NCBI GenBank assembly: GCA_017883585.1
Contig: JADGNG010000023.1
Location: 1 to 38,669 of the forward strand
DNA: 38,669 nucleotides
Reading direction: 5' to 3'
DNA from: Candidatus Bathyarchaeota archaeon
GTDB taxonomy: Archaea; Thermoproteota; Bathyarchaeia; TCS64
Both the position numbers and the translations under genes were made by a program. Position 1 is the stretch's first letter, and each line of letters starts with the position of its first letter. This document shows positions 22,111 through 30,066 of this stretch, one piece after another. Under the pieces are notes generated by a model that was given only the letters and a program-made list of their open reading frames with translations, did no database searches and was not told the DNA's origin.

Positions 22111-22916
22111 AAGTAGCCTACCAAGGGATGCCCGGAGCCTACAGCGAGGCAGCCGTCATCCAGCGCTGGGGTGACGCCGCCGAGCCGGTCCCTAGGCCCT
22201 ACCTCGAGGACGTCTTCGACGCCATAGAGGCAGGGGAGGCCGATGCGGGCCTCGTCCCAGTCGAGAACACGATTGAGGGGAGCATAACCCGCACCTTCGA
22301 CCTCCTCAACGAGAAGAGTCTCACGGTGCTGGGGGAGACCGTCTTCAGGGTCGTCCACTGTCTAATAACCAACCCCGGCGTAGGACCCGGGGACATCAAG
22401 AAGGTCTACTCCCACCCCCAAGCCCTAGGCCAGACGCGCGCCTACATCGCTGCCCACGGATACGAGCCCGTCAACTACTACGACACCGCGGGGGCAGTGA
22501 AGATGATCAGAGACGGGGGGCTCCTCGACGCCGCGGCCATCGCCAGCGAGCGGGCGGCCGAGATATACGGGATGAAGGTGCTCGACCGCGGGATAGAAAC
22601 CGACGGGGCGAACTATACGCGCTTCCTCACCATCGGATATGGCGCCACACCAGCGACGGGGAGGGACAAAACGAGCATCGCCTTCATCGTCAACCATAAG
22701 CCCGGGACCCTGATAGCCGCCCTGCGCGCCCTCGCTGACCGCCGCCTCAACCTTACCAAGATTGAGTCACGCCCCTACCTTGGCCGCCCGTGGGAGTACG
22801 TCTTCTTCGTCGACTTCGAGGGGCACAGAGACGAGCCCGTCTCCGCCGAGACCCTACGCGAGATGGGGGCCAACGCGAAGAGCCTGAAGATCCTCGGCTC
22901 CTACCCCAGGGCTTAG
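22107..22916 (+). CDS. pheA: Prephenate dehydratase with ACT domain
   Basis: It turns prephenate into phenylpyruvate, the committed step to phenylalanine. The 269-aa protein has VAYQGMPGAYSEAA, LVPVENTIEGSITRTFDLL, SHPQALGQTRAYI and the catalytic TRF motif (171-173, NYTRFLTIG). The C-terminal ACT domain (about 188-265) keeps KPGTLIAALRALADRRLNL and ESRP (220-223), which binds Phe for feedback inhibition. It is the last gene of the operon, and no prephenate dehydrogenase (tyrA) is present, so the operon's output is directed to Phe. Confidence 0.96.
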   Translation: MKVAYQGMPGAYSEAAVIQRWGDAAEPVPRPYLEDVFDAIEAGEADAGLVPVENTIEGSITRTFDLLNEKSLTVLGETVFRVVHCLITNPGVGPGDIKKVYSHPQALGQTRAYIAAHGYEPVNYYDTAGAVKMIRDGGLLDAAAIASERAAEIYGMKVLDRGIETDGANYTRFLTIGYGATPATGRDKTSIAFIVNHKPGTLIAALRALADRRLNLTKIESRPYLGRPWEYVFFVDFEGHRDEPVSAETLREMGANAKSLKILGSYPRA

Positions 22917-22927
22917 ATAGGCAGCGG

Positions 22928-23054
22928 TGCCTGTCCTCAAGGCAGAAATATGCTCTGTCGAGGGGTTTGGTGAGGCTCGGGCGCGCGCTTGGTGCACTTG
23001 ACCTCATCGTCGTGCGCACGCGCATGCCCGCAGGCAGAGAGCGTACCGAGCCTC
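22928..23054 (+). other. Structured intergenic segment between pheA and the threonine dehydratase promoter
   Basis: A 9-bp perfect inverted repeat, GAGGCTCGG (22972-22980) and CCGAGCCTC (23046-23054), encloses two further stems: GCGCG (22981) with CGCGC (23019), extendable by TGCAC/GTGCG, and TGCC-CGCA-GGCA (23025-23036). If transcribed this would fold as a three-way junction. A smaller hairpin TGCCT/AGGCA (22928-22944) comes first. It could be the operon's 3' end or a small RNA. I see no tRNA features and no C/D-box motifs. Confidence 0.35.
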
Positions 23055-23063
23055 GGCGTGTGC

Positions 23064-23079
23064 CTAGATTATTATACGA
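23064..23079 (+). promoter_or_regulatory. TATA-like element of the threonine dehydratase gene
   Basis: The run CTAGATTATTATACGA lies about 21-36 nt before the ATG at 23100, with no SD between, so a leaderless mRNA is likely. This supports the shorter start over the GTG far upstream. Confidence 0.55.
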
Positions 23080-23099
23080 TCTCGACGCATCATCCAGCC

Positions 23100-24050
23100 A
23101 TGGTTACACCCGGCGATGTCTACGCGGCCCGCAGGCGCATGGGCTCCTGGGTCAGGAGGACCCCGTTCGAGCAATCCCCACTCCTAAGCGAGCTGACCGG
23201 CGGGGAGGTCTACCTTAAGCTCGAGAACAGGCAGCTCACCGGCTCATTCAAGATACGCGGCGCATCGAACAAGATAGCCCTCCTCACCCCCGACGAGCGT
23301 CGCAGGGGGATCCTCGCCGCCTCCTCGGGGAACCACGCGCAGGGAGTCGCCTACGCAGCGAGGCAGTTTGGGGTCAAGGCCGCCATCGTAGTGCCCGGTA
23401 ACACCCCGAAGGTTAAGCGTGACGCCATCAGGGCCCTCGGTGCAGACCTCACGGTCCACGGCGACGAGTACATGGAGGCGGAGCACCTCGCACAGAAGAT
23501 GAGCCGGGAAGGCGGGATGCCCTTCCTAAGCCCTTACAACGACGCCGACCTAATCGCTGGACAGGGTACAGTGGGGCTCGAGATGGTGGAGGACGGTCCT
23601 GAGCTGGACACCGTACTCGTCCCCGTCAGCGGAGGTGGCCTAATCTCCGGCATCTCAACCGTCATCAAGGCAGCATCCGAGGCAGAGATGATCGGAGTTC
23701 AGACCATAGCTAGCCCCGTCATGCACGAGAGCATCAAGGCGGGCAAGATAATCGACATACCCATGTACAATACCGTCGCCCAGGGGCTACACGGCGGTAT
23801 CGAGCAGGGCAGCGTAACTTTCCCAATCTGCCAGAGGCTCGTCAACGACTGGATAGATGTTAAGGAAGCAACAATCGTGGACGCCTTACGCCTCATGCTA
23901 CTCCGCCAGCACGAGGTCATCGAAGGCAGTGGCGCGGTGGGCATTGCCGCACTGATGGAGGACCCTCATAGATTCAAGGGCAGACGCGTAGGCGTCGTCA
24001 TCAGCGGCGGAAACATCGACGAGGCGCTCCTCAGCCGCATAGCTCAATAG
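23100..24050 (+). CDS. ilvA: Threonine dehydratase/serine racemase family PLP enzyme
   Basis: Enzymes of this fold-type II family deaminate threonine to 2-oxobutyrate (isoleucine precursor) or act on serine. The 316-aa protein has the PLP Lys in LTGSFKIRGASNKI (K51), SSGNHAQGVAYAARQFGVKA, the phosphate-binding SGGGLISGI and EGSGAVGIAAL. The C-terminal ACT-like regulatory domain of biosynthetic IlvA is absent, so it is of the short, catabolic or serine-racemase-like type. A TATA-like element near 23072 supports the ATG start. It follows the aro operon but has its own promoter. Confidence 0.9.
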   Translation: MVTPGDVYAARRRMGSWVRRTPFEQSPLLSELTGGEVYLKLENRQLTGSFKIRGASNKIALLTPDERRRGILAASSGNHAQGVAYAARQFGVKAAIVVPGNTPKVKRDAIRALGADLTVHGDEYMEAEHLAQKMSREGGMPFLSPYNDADLIAGQGTVGLEMVEDGPELDTVLVPVSGGGLISGISTVIKAASEAEMIGVQTIASPVMHESIKAGKIIDIPMYNTVAQGLHGGIEQGSVTFPICQRLVNDWIDVKEATIVDALRLMLLRQHEVIEGSGAVGIAALMEDPHRFKGRRVGVVISGGNIDEALLSRIAQ

Positions 24051-24059
24051 GTTTATAGG
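24051..24059 (+). promoter_or_regulatory. TATA-like element of the small zinc protein gene
   Basis: GTTTATAGG begins right after the dehydratase stop and ends 20 nt before the ATG at 24080, so a leaderless transcript is likely. Confidence 0.5.
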
Positions 24060-24079
24060 CTCCGCGTCTCCGGCTCCAA

Positions 24080-24280
24080 ATGGGATCGCTGATGCCACTC
24101 TGCGAGGTCTGCGGCATGGATGTGCAGGAGCTACAGGACTGTAAGGATTGTGGCGCCAAGTACTGCTCTGAGTGCGGGGACACCAAGAAGGGCCTCTGCT
24201 ACGACTGCCTCGGCTGGAACGATGAGGAGATCGAGGAAGAGTACGGCGAGGAAGAGTGGGAGCAGGACGACCTCAACTAG
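24080..24280 (+). CDS. Small Cys-rich zinc-binding protein with acidic tail
   Basis: The 66-aa protein has four CxxC-type pairs: C8/C11, C21/C24, C29/C32 and C40/C43 (LCEVCGMDV, DCKDCGAKYCSECG, LCYDCLGW), enough for two zinc ions in a cross-brace like B-box or FYVE folds. The last 20 residues are almost all acidic (EEIEEEYGEEEWEQDD). I do not know a specific function; such proteins often mediate protein contacts. A TATA-like element immediately upstream suggests its own leaderless mRNA. Confidence 0.75.
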   Translation: MGSLMPLCEVCGMDVQELQDCKDCGAKYCSECGDTKKGLCYDCLGWNDEEIEEEYGEEEWEQDDLN

Positions 24281-24419
24281 CCCCACGCAAAAGACGCCCC
24301 TAGTTGTAATTTAATTAATATGAACTGGCCCCCCCGGATACGCCGAGGTGTTCAGGCTCGTACAGTGAACCACGCCAACGCCGACGACGCAGCGGGTAAA
24401 AAGCTTAAGCGGGGCTCGA

Positions 24420-24830
24420 ATGGACGTAGAGTGGAAGGGGGAAGAGGGTTCGTCTAGAAGAATGAAGATCACAACGGCGTCTGCCGGCATATTCTACGCC
24501 GATTTGACAGGCGAGAACCCAATTATAGCCGAAGCGGTCTGGGACAGGCTCCCGATAGATGGGAAGGCAAACACCTGGGGCGACGAGATATACTACGCCA
24601 TACCAATAACTGCTGAAGCCGAGTCCCCCAAACAGATAGTTGACCTGGGAGACGTGGCCTACTGGATGCCCGGGAAGGCGATCTGCTTCTTCTTCGGCCC
24701 CACCCCCGCCAGCTGGGATAGGGAGATACGAGCCACGAGCCCCGTAAACGTCTTCGCGAGGATCGCCGACAACCCGAGGCTCCTCAAGCTCGTGAAGCCC
24801 GGCGAGAAGATCAGGATAGAGCGCGCCTAG
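24420..24830 (+). CDS. Cyclophilin-like domain protein (DUF369/TM1367 type)
   Basis: The protein has the small cyclophilin-like barrel found in TM1367-like archaeal and bacterial proteins: AVWDRLPIDGKANTWGDEIYYAIP, VDLGDVAYWMPGKAICFFFGPTP and FARIADNPRLLKLVKPGEKIRI. The prolyl-isomerase active site is not conserved in this group and its role is unknown. Two starts are possible: ATG 24420 (136 aa) and ATG 24462 (122 aa, beginning MKITTASAGIFYADL, closer to relatives). The 139 nt upstream hold an AT-rich run (TAATTTAATTAATATG, 24307) and TAAAAAGCTTAAG near 24397 as promoter candidates. Confidence 0.8.
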   Translation: MDVEWKGEEGSSRRMKITTASAGIFYADLTGENPIIAEAVWDRLPIDGKANTWGDEIYYAIPITAEAESPKQIVDLGDVAYWMPGKAICFFFGPTPASWDREIRATSPVNVFARIADNPRLLKLVKPGEKIRIERA

Positions 24831-25113
24831 CCAGCGGCCAACTCCATCTTCTCGGCCAGGTTTAGGCTGAGTTCTACCCCGCTTAGGTCGATTCCGGCCT
24901 TCCCCTTCTCCCTCGACCATACTTCGATTGGGAGGGCTGGCGGACTGCCTAGCTGCTGTGCTTCAGTTTCTTCTTGAGGAATCCCCCGAGGGCCCTGGCG
25001 TGCGTCTCGCCGGTCACGGGGCCACCCCCCTTCGATATGGCGTAGACCTCCGTGAAGATGAGGGTGAAGGCACTGATTCCGGATGGAGTGAACACCATAC
25101 AGAATTGGGGCAC
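24827..25113 (-). pseudogene. Frameshifted small gene between the cyclophilin-like gene and the prenyltransferase
   Basis: On the minus strand a frame (best start GTG 25113, or ATG 25098) reads MPQFCMVFTPSGISAFTLIF, TEVYAISKGGGPVTGETHAR and ALGGFLKKKLKHSS, then TAG at 24949. In the -1 frame a second protein-like segment continues, ALPIEVWSREKGKAGIDLSG, then VELSLNLAEKMELAAG and TAG at 24827. That last stop overlaps the cyclophilin-like gene stop by 4 nt, as other convergent pairs here do, so it may be the true gene end and the whole a gene with one frameshift. Upstream the first frame stays open to near 25210. I do not recognise the family. Confidence 0.4.
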
Positions 25114-25214
25114 CTTGAACGCCTCCGGTACAGCCTTTCGACCTCTGTCCAGCAGTATGCGAGGTCCGCCGAAGTCCTTACTGGTATCCCGCGCACGCCT
25201 CTGATCACGTTAAC

Positions 25215-25226
25215 CGATAATATCCC
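25215..25226 (+). promoter_or_regulatory. TATA-like element of the prenyltransferase gene
   Basis: CGATAATATCCC lies about 20-31 nt before ATG 25246 in an AT-rich stretch, which fits a leaderless mRNA beginning at that ATG. Confidence 0.5.
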
Positions 25227-25245
25227 TTTTAACTTTAAGTAAATA

Positions 25246-26136
25246 ATGGTCCCGGGCATTTTAATAGGAAAGTGGGCATCTGCCTATGCGATGGGCAGAG
25301 CAGGCGCATTCCTCAGGATACTCCGGCCGGTCAACTCGATTATGCTGGGGGTCGGGGTACTTGTGGGAGTCCTGATCACGGGGGGGCTCCTATCGAGCAT
25401 CCCCCTCGGGAAACTGGCCCTCGCTTTTTTCACCGGCTTCACACTCACCGGCAGCGCCATGGTAATCAACGACTACTTCGACAGGGAGATAGACGCTGTG
25501 AACGAGCCGAGCCGTCCGATCCCGAGCGGCGACATCAAGCCCAACGAGGCGATCATCTACTCCCTGCTGCTCAGCGTCGCCGGGTTAGCCGCCGCCTACC
25601 TCACAAGTCTCCCTAACCTCAACATCGCGGTCTTCTCCTGGATCGTGATGATGGTCTATTCCGCCTGGGGGAAGAGGACGGGGTTCCTCGGTAACCTCAT
25701 GGTGAGCACCTGCATCGGTCTCCCGTTCGTCTACGGTGGGGCCATAGCCGGCAACATTCCGACCTCCCTGCTGTTCAGCGCCTTAGCCTTCCTCTCCAAC
25801 ACCGGCAGGGAGGTCACAAAGGGGATAGTCGACACAGAGGGCGATGCTTCCCGTGGTGTAAATACTATAGCAGTCGCGTATGGGGTGGACAAGGCGGCGT
25901 ACCTCGCCTCCGCCTTCTACCTCGTCGCCGTAGCCGCCTCTATCCTTCCCCCGATCCTTGGCCTCGTCTCTAACTGGTACCTGCCATTCGTGGTGGTCAC
26001 AGACGCGGGCCTAATCTACGGCACAGTCACCCTGCTGTTGGATCACAGTCGTGAAACAAGCAGGAAGGTGAAGAACCAGGTACTCTACTGGATGTTGTTC
26101 GGGCTCCTCGCCTTCGCGGCGGGGAGCCTTCTATAA
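25246..26136 (+). CDS. ubiA: UbiA-family prenyltransferase, probably DGGGP synthase
   Basis: Digeranylgeranylglyceryl phosphate synthase adds the second geranylgeranyl chain in archaeal membrane-lipid synthesis. The 296-aa integral membrane protein has the first Asp-rich motif NDYFDREIDAVNEPSRPIPSG (75-83 core) and the second DTEGDASRGVNT (196-200), with about eight hydrophobic segments such as LGVGVLVGVLI and YLVAVAASILPPILGLV. This motif pair with a short loop is typical of the archaeal lipid enzyme, but other UbiA enzymes (quinone, heme or chlorophyll type) share the fold. The typical domain start is FLRILRPVNS at residue 22. Confidence 0.85.
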   Translation: MVPGILIGKWASAYAMGRAGAFLRILRPVNSIMLGVGVLVGVLITGGLLSSIPLGKLALAFFTGFTLTGSAMVINDYFDREIDAVNEPSRPIPSGDIKPNEAIIYSLLLSVAGLAAAYLTSLPNLNIAVFSWIVMMVYSAWGKRTGFLGNLMVSTCIGLPFVYGGAIAGNIPTSLLFSALAFLSNTGREVTKGIVDTEGDASRGVNTIAVAYGVDKAAYLASAFYLVAVAASILPPILGLVSNWYLPFVVVTDAGLIYGTVTLLLDHSRETSRKVKNQVLYWMLFGLLAFAAGSLL

Positions 26137-26152
26137 AACGAAAAGACTAAGC

Positions 26153-26764
26153 TTACCTTGAGGCCTGAGCCACGCGCTCCATCTCGCGCTTCCGGCGAAC
26201 GCCGAAGCTGTTGCCGTCGTTCTGGGCGGCTCCCACGAGCTGGTCAGCGATGATCTCCTCGAAGGTTTTCCTGTTACCGAAGGTCTGCTCCTTGATCCCC
26301 TTCGCGATGAACCTCAGGGCGAGGTCGATCCTGCGCTGGGGCGAGATGTCGACGGCGAGTCTATAGACTACGCCACCGTAGCCGATGCGCGTCGTGTCCT
26401 CGTTCGGCGAGCAGTTCTCGACCGCGCGTACGAGCACCTCGATGGGGTTCCTGCCCGTCTTCACGTAGACGATCTTGAAGGCAGTCCTCACCGCGTTCAT
26501 TACGCGTGGCTTGTCACCACCGCTGCTCCCTGGCTTCAGGAGGTCGTTGGTGAAGCGCTCAACAATGCTCATCTCACTCTTCTGGAACTTCCTGGCCTCG
26601 TGGCGACCACCGGAGTGGGGCATGAAGACGGGAGAGATCTTTAGGTACCTCTTGAGGCCGGGGTCCCGGACCTCTATGTTCTCGAAGCTCCACTCGCCGA
26701 ATAGCTTTATGCCGCCGGTTCCCGCTGTAGTGGCCTCGATTGTTACTTCTGGTTCTTCGCTCAC
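26153..26764 (-). CDS. rps7: 30S ribosomal protein S7
   Basis: S7 binds the 3' major domain of 16S rRNA and starts head assembly. The 203-aa archaeal-type protein has IKLFGEWSFENIEVRDPGLKRY, ISPVFMPHSGGRHEARKFQKSEM, SIVERFTNDLL, GRNPIEVLVRAVENCSPNEDTTRIGYGG and the C-terminal RRKREMERVAQASR. The start is GTG 26764. S12 normally lies directly upstream; here an MFS gene of opposite strand separates them. It converges with the prenyltransferase, 16 nt apart. Confidence 0.96.
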   Translation of the reverse strand: MSEEPEVTIEATTAGTGGIKLFGEWSFENIEVRDPGLKRYLKISPVFMPHSGGRHEARKFQKSEMSIVERFTNDLLKPGSSGGDKPRVMNAVRTAFKIVYVKTGRNPIEVLVRAVENCSPNEDTTRIGYGGVVYRLAVDISPQRRIDLALRFIAKGIKEQTFGNRKTFEEIIADQLVGAAQNDGNSFGVRRKREMERVAQASR

Positions 26765-26835
26765 TTGGCCGATCGCCTCGGATTGCAGAGGGGAAGAGTA
26801 GGAACGTGAATAAAAGGCTTACCGAAGATCACCAG

Positions 26836-26847
26836 ACTTATAATAAT
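26836..26847 (+). promoter_or_regulatory. TATA-like element of the MFS gene
   Basis: ACTTATAATAAT is a clear TATA match 25-36 nt before ATG 26872, so the transporter has its own promoter, divergent from S7. Confidence 0.5.
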
Positions 26848-26871
26848 GAAGCATAGAGCGCTAAGGGTACA

Positions 26872-28065
26872 ATGTCGCGAAAAGGATACAGTGTTTCCTA
26901 CATTATCCTATGCGTCGTTGCCCTCATCGCAATGTTTTCAACGAGCCTCGTCAACCCCCTCCTCGCTATATTCGCAAAGAACATAGGCGCGACGGGGGTG
27001 ATGATAGGCCTCAGCGTCGCCGCCTACTGGGTGGCGAGGGTGCTGCTCGAGATACCGAGCGGCTTCATCTCCTCCCGCTGGGGCTACTACTGGCCAATGT
27101 TCCTCGGGCTCGTGCTCACCGCGGTGGGCACCTTCTATAACGCCTTCGTGACCGACCCGGTTCAGCTCATAATCGCTAGGGGGTTGCAGGGCTTTGGCGC
27201 GCCTCTCTTCTTCGCCGTCTCGATGACAATGATCCTGAACATGTTCCCTCTGGAGACGCGTGGGAGCGCGATGGGGATATTCCAGGGGATCGAGTTCGGT
27301 GGGACTATACTCGGCTCGACCGTCAGCGGCTTCGTAATTACGGGGCTCGGCTTCTTCGGCGGCTTCATTCTATCCGGGATACTCTGCGTAATCGCCGTGG
27401 CGCTCATACTAGTACCCAGGATCAAGAAGGAGTCCTTGGCAATCCCCAAGTCCCGGCCCATGAACGTAGCTGATATCCCGAAGATGTTCCGTAACAAGAC
27501 GCTCCTCGCCATCTGCCTAGCGACCTTCGTATCATTCGTGGTGAGTCAGGGTGTGCTCTACACGACCTACCCACTCTACGCCAACGGGACGCTTCAGATG
27601 AGCCTCACGGACATCGGCCTCATCATGGGGGCGAGGTCGGTTGGCTACGTCCTCGCGATTTTCACGATGGGGATAATCTCCGACAGGATCGGGAGGAAGC
27701 CGGTGTTGATGTTTGGGGTAGCGGCTACCTGTATAATGGTCCTCCCTCTGGCACTCGTATCTGGGCTCCTCATGACAATGGGCATCTTCTTCCTCCTCGG
27801 CATAACTACCGGCGCGGTCTGGATAATAGGCCCCGTGTTCGCCGCCGAGGCCGTCGACTCCGAGAGCAGGGGCGCTGCGGTAGGGACATACCGTACATTC
27901 TTCGACCTGGGCTCGATATTCGGCCCGATAATCATGACCTGGGTTCTCGCCGTCCAAGGCGCCTCCTGGACATTCTATCTCTCCTCGATAATGCTGGCGG
28001 TCGCCTTCGTGCCGAGCCTGATGACGACGGAGACGAAGCTAAAAGCGAAGAAAACAGACAACTGA
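26872..28065 (+). CDS. Major facilitator superfamily (MFS) transporter
   Basis: The 397-aa protein has 12 likely transmembrane helices in two halves. The MFS loop motif appears as SGFISSRWGYYWPM between helices 2 and 3 and as MGIISDRIGRKPVLMFG between helices 8 and 9; the second is the better match. Helix-5-like glycines lie in QGIEFGGTILGSTVSGF. Substrate cannot be inferred; the closest broad look is the drug/sugar efflux type. It sits between S12 and S7 on the other strand, so it is an insertion into a normally continuous ribosomal operon and has no evident role there. Confidence 0.9.
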   Translation: MSRKGYSVSYIILCVVALIAMFSTSLVNPLLAIFAKNIGATGVMIGLSVAAYWVARVLLEIPSGFISSRWGYYWPMFLGLVLTAVGTFYNAFVTDPVQLIIARGLQGFGAPLFFAVSMTMILNMFPLETRGSAMGIFQGIEFGGTILGSTVSGFVITGLGFFGGFILSGILCVIAVALILVPRIKKESLAIPKSRPMNVADIPKMFRNKTLLAICLATFVSFVVSQGVLYTTYPLYANGTLQMSLTDIGLIMGARSVGYVLAIFTMGIISDRIGRKPVLMFGVAATCIMVLPLALVSGLLMTMGIFFLLGITTGAVWIIGPVFAAEAVDSESRGAAVGTYRTFFDLGSIFGPIIMTWVLAVQGASWTFYLSSIMLAVAFVPSLMTTETKLKAKKTDN

Positions 28066-28094
28066 GCCTGTGGAAACTAATCTATCTTAGAATT

Positions 28095-28535
28095 TTACCT
28101 GGTCGGCTTCTGGATCTTTCCGATCACTAGGAGGTTGAGCGGAACCCCGTTCACGGCGTTCACCTTGTAACGGACGCCGGGGATATCACCCATGCTGCGG
28201 CTGCGGGGGCCGTGGATGCCCTCGATGGTGACCTCGTCGTGTTCGTCGACGAAGTTGAGAGCGCCGTCGCCTGGGAGGAAAGCCGTGGCGAGTCGACCGT
28301 TCTTGATGATCTGGATGCGAACGCACTTGCGGATGGCGGAGTTAGGCTGCTTGGACTCAACGCCCACCTTCTGGAGTACGATACCCCTACCCATAGGAGC
28401 GCCCATGAGGAGATCCTTCTTCTCCGTTCTGCGCTTCATGCGGAGGACGAAGTCCTTGCTCTTGTACCGCATAGCCCTCCTGTTATTTTTAAGCCTGCGG
28501 CCAGCGAACATACCGTTAGTCAAACGATTCTCCAC
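28095..28535 (-). CDS. rps12: 30S ribosomal protein S12
   Basis: S12 lines the decoding centre. The 146-aa archaeal/eukaryal-type protein has [60 protein letters not shown] and [19 protein letters not shown]. Two starts are possible: GTG 28535 or the internal ATG giving MFAGRRLK. The TATA-like GTTTAAAC 21-28 nt before the GTG supports the GTG and a leaderless mRNA. The gene is divergent from EF-1A and separated from S7 by the MFS gene. Confidence 0.96.
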   Translation of the reverse strand: MENRLTNGMFAGRRLKNNRRAMRYKSKDFVLRMKRRTEKKDLLMGAPMGRGIVLQKVGVESKQPNSAIRKCVRIQIIKNGRLATAFLPGDGALNFVDEHDEVTIEGIHGPRSRSMGDIPGVRYKVNAVNGVPLNLLVIGKIQKPTR

Positions 28536-28555
28536 CTTCCCGTGTCGGCTGACAT

Positions 28556-28563
28556 GTTTAAAC
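28556..28563 (-). promoter_or_regulatory. TATA-like element of rps12
   Basis: The self-complementary GTTTAAAC lies about 25 nt upstream of the S12 GTG on the minus strand, with no SD in between. Confidence 0.5.
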
Positions 28564-28659
28564 TTTACGCATCCCCAAAACTTTACCCCTGTCTTGATTG
28601 AAAACGGCTACAATTAGTCGACTCTCAAGGATCAGTATGGTTTATAGATGTGAACCGAA

Positions 28660-28671
28660 CCTTTTTATCCA
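28660..28671 (+). promoter_or_regulatory. TATA-like element of the EF-1A gene
   Basis: CCTTTTTATCCA lies about 35-46 nt before the ATG. A GGAG ribosome site (28693-28696) stands at normal spacing, so this gene probably has a short leader. Confidence 0.5.
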
Positions 28672-28705
28672 CCATCCAGTTCGGATTGAGTAGGAGATTA
28701 GAGAA

Positions 28706-30001
28706 ATGAGCGGAAAAGAGAAGCCACACATTAACCTGATCATCATCGGACACGTTGATCACGGTAAGAGCACGAGCATTGGCCACCTGTTCTATGACGC
28801 TGGCGCTATCGACGAGAAGTACGCGAAGGACATGGAGGCCGAGTCCAAGGCTATGGGCAAGGAGTCCTTCAAGTATGCATGGCTCCTCGACAGGCTCAAG
28901 GAGGAGCGTGAACGTGGTATCACGATCGACCTCGCCTTCTACAAGCTAGAGACGGCGAAGAACTTCTTCACGGTCATCGACAGCCCCGGCCATCGCGACT
29001 TCGTCAAGAACATGGTCACGGGCGCGAGCCAGGCAGACGGCGCGATCCTCCTCATCTCAGCCAAGAAGGGCGAGTACGAGTCAGGAACAAACCCCGGAGG
29101 CCAGACGCGTGAGCACGCCTTCCTCGCTTATACCTTGGGAGTTAGACAAGTCGTTGTCGCCATCAACAAGATGGACGACCCCACGGTCGCGTGGAGCGAG
29201 CAGCGCTACCAGGAAGTCAAGGACGGGATAACAACCCTCCTCAAGCTTGTCGGCTACGACACGAGCAAGATCAACTATGTGCCAGTCAGCGGCTGGGGAG
29301 GCGACAACCTCGTCAAGAGGAGCGCCAACATGCCCTGGTACAAGGGCCCGACACTCATTGAGGCACTCGACACATTCGTGATGCCATCAAAGCCGACTGA
29401 CAAGCCACTGAGGATCCCAGTACAGGAGATCTACACCATCCGCGGTGTTGGTACTACCCCTGTCGGCAAGGTCGAGACTGGAGTACTCAAGGTGAACGAG
29501 GACATTGTCTTCATGCCAAGTGGCGAGAAGGGCAAGGTCAACAGCATCGAGACCCATTACACACGTCTAGAGCAGGCAGGTCCTGGTGACAACATAGGCT
29601 TCAACGTCAAGGGCGTCGACCGTGAAAAGATAAAGCGCGGCGAGGTCGCCAGCCACCTGAATACACCCTGCAAGGTTGCAAAGTCATTCAAGGGCAGGAT
29701 TTTCATCATCCACCACCCCACCGCAGTCGGCCCAGGCTACACACCTGTACTACACATCCACACAGCCCAGATCGCATGCAAGTTCGAGGCTATCGAGGCC
29801 AAGCTTGACCCCAGGACGGGACAGGTCGTGGAGCAGAATCCCACATACCTCAGGACGGGAGAGGCCGCGATCGTAAAGTTCGTGCCCCTCCAGCCAATCG
29901 CCATCGAGGCCTTCAAGGACTTCGCACCACTCGGTAGGTTCGCCCTGCGCGACATGGGCACGACCATCGGAGCCGGCATCGTCCTCGAAGTCGAGGAATA
30001 A
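28706..30001 (+). CDS. tuf: Translation elongation factor EF-1A (aEF1A)
   Basis: This GTPase delivers aminoacyl-tRNA to the ribosome. The 431-aa protein has the P-loop GHVDHGKST (15-23), EERERGITIDL (switch I), DSPGHRDFVKNMVTGASQAD (switch II), NKMDD and, in domains II and III, RGVGTTPVGKVETGVLK and LRTGEAAIVKF. It is full length and highly conserved. It is followed by S10, the normal archaeal pair, and is preceded divergently by S12. Confidence 0.98.
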   Translation: MSGKEKPHINLIIIGHVDHGKSTSIGHLFYDAGAIDEKYAKDMEAESKAMGKESFKYAWLLDRLKEERERGITIDLAFYKLETAKNFFTVIDSPGHRDFVKNMVTGASQADGAILLISAKKGEYESGTNPGGQTREHAFLAYTLGVRQVVVAINKMDDPTVAWSEQRYQEVKDGITTLLKLVGYDTSKINYVPVSGWGGDNLVKRSANMPWYKGPTLIEALDTFVMPSKPTDKPLRIPVQEIYTIRGVGTTPVGKVETGVLKVNEDIVFMPSGEKGKVNSIETHYTRLEQAGPGDNIGFNVKGVDREKIKRGEVASHLNTPCKVAKSFKGRIFIIHHPTAVGPGYTPVLHIHTAQIACKFEAIEAKLDPRTGQVVEQNPTYLRTGEAAIVKFVPLQPIAIEAFKDFAPLGRFALRDMGTTIGAGIVLEVEE

Positions 30002-30066
30002 ACGCTCTCTCCACCCTTTTTCGATACATTTAAGTTCTCAGCAATCTGACAAGACGGGGAACAGGT

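Noticed and set aside
22972-23054. tRNA gene
   Set aside because: No T-loop GTTCRANYC, no D-loop pattern and no anticodon arm of the right size can be placed within the outer stem.
22989-24050. Threonine dehydratase starting at the far-upstream GTG
   Set aside because: The extra 37 residues are unlike the family, and the TATA-like element near 23072 lies inside them, which supports ATG 23100.
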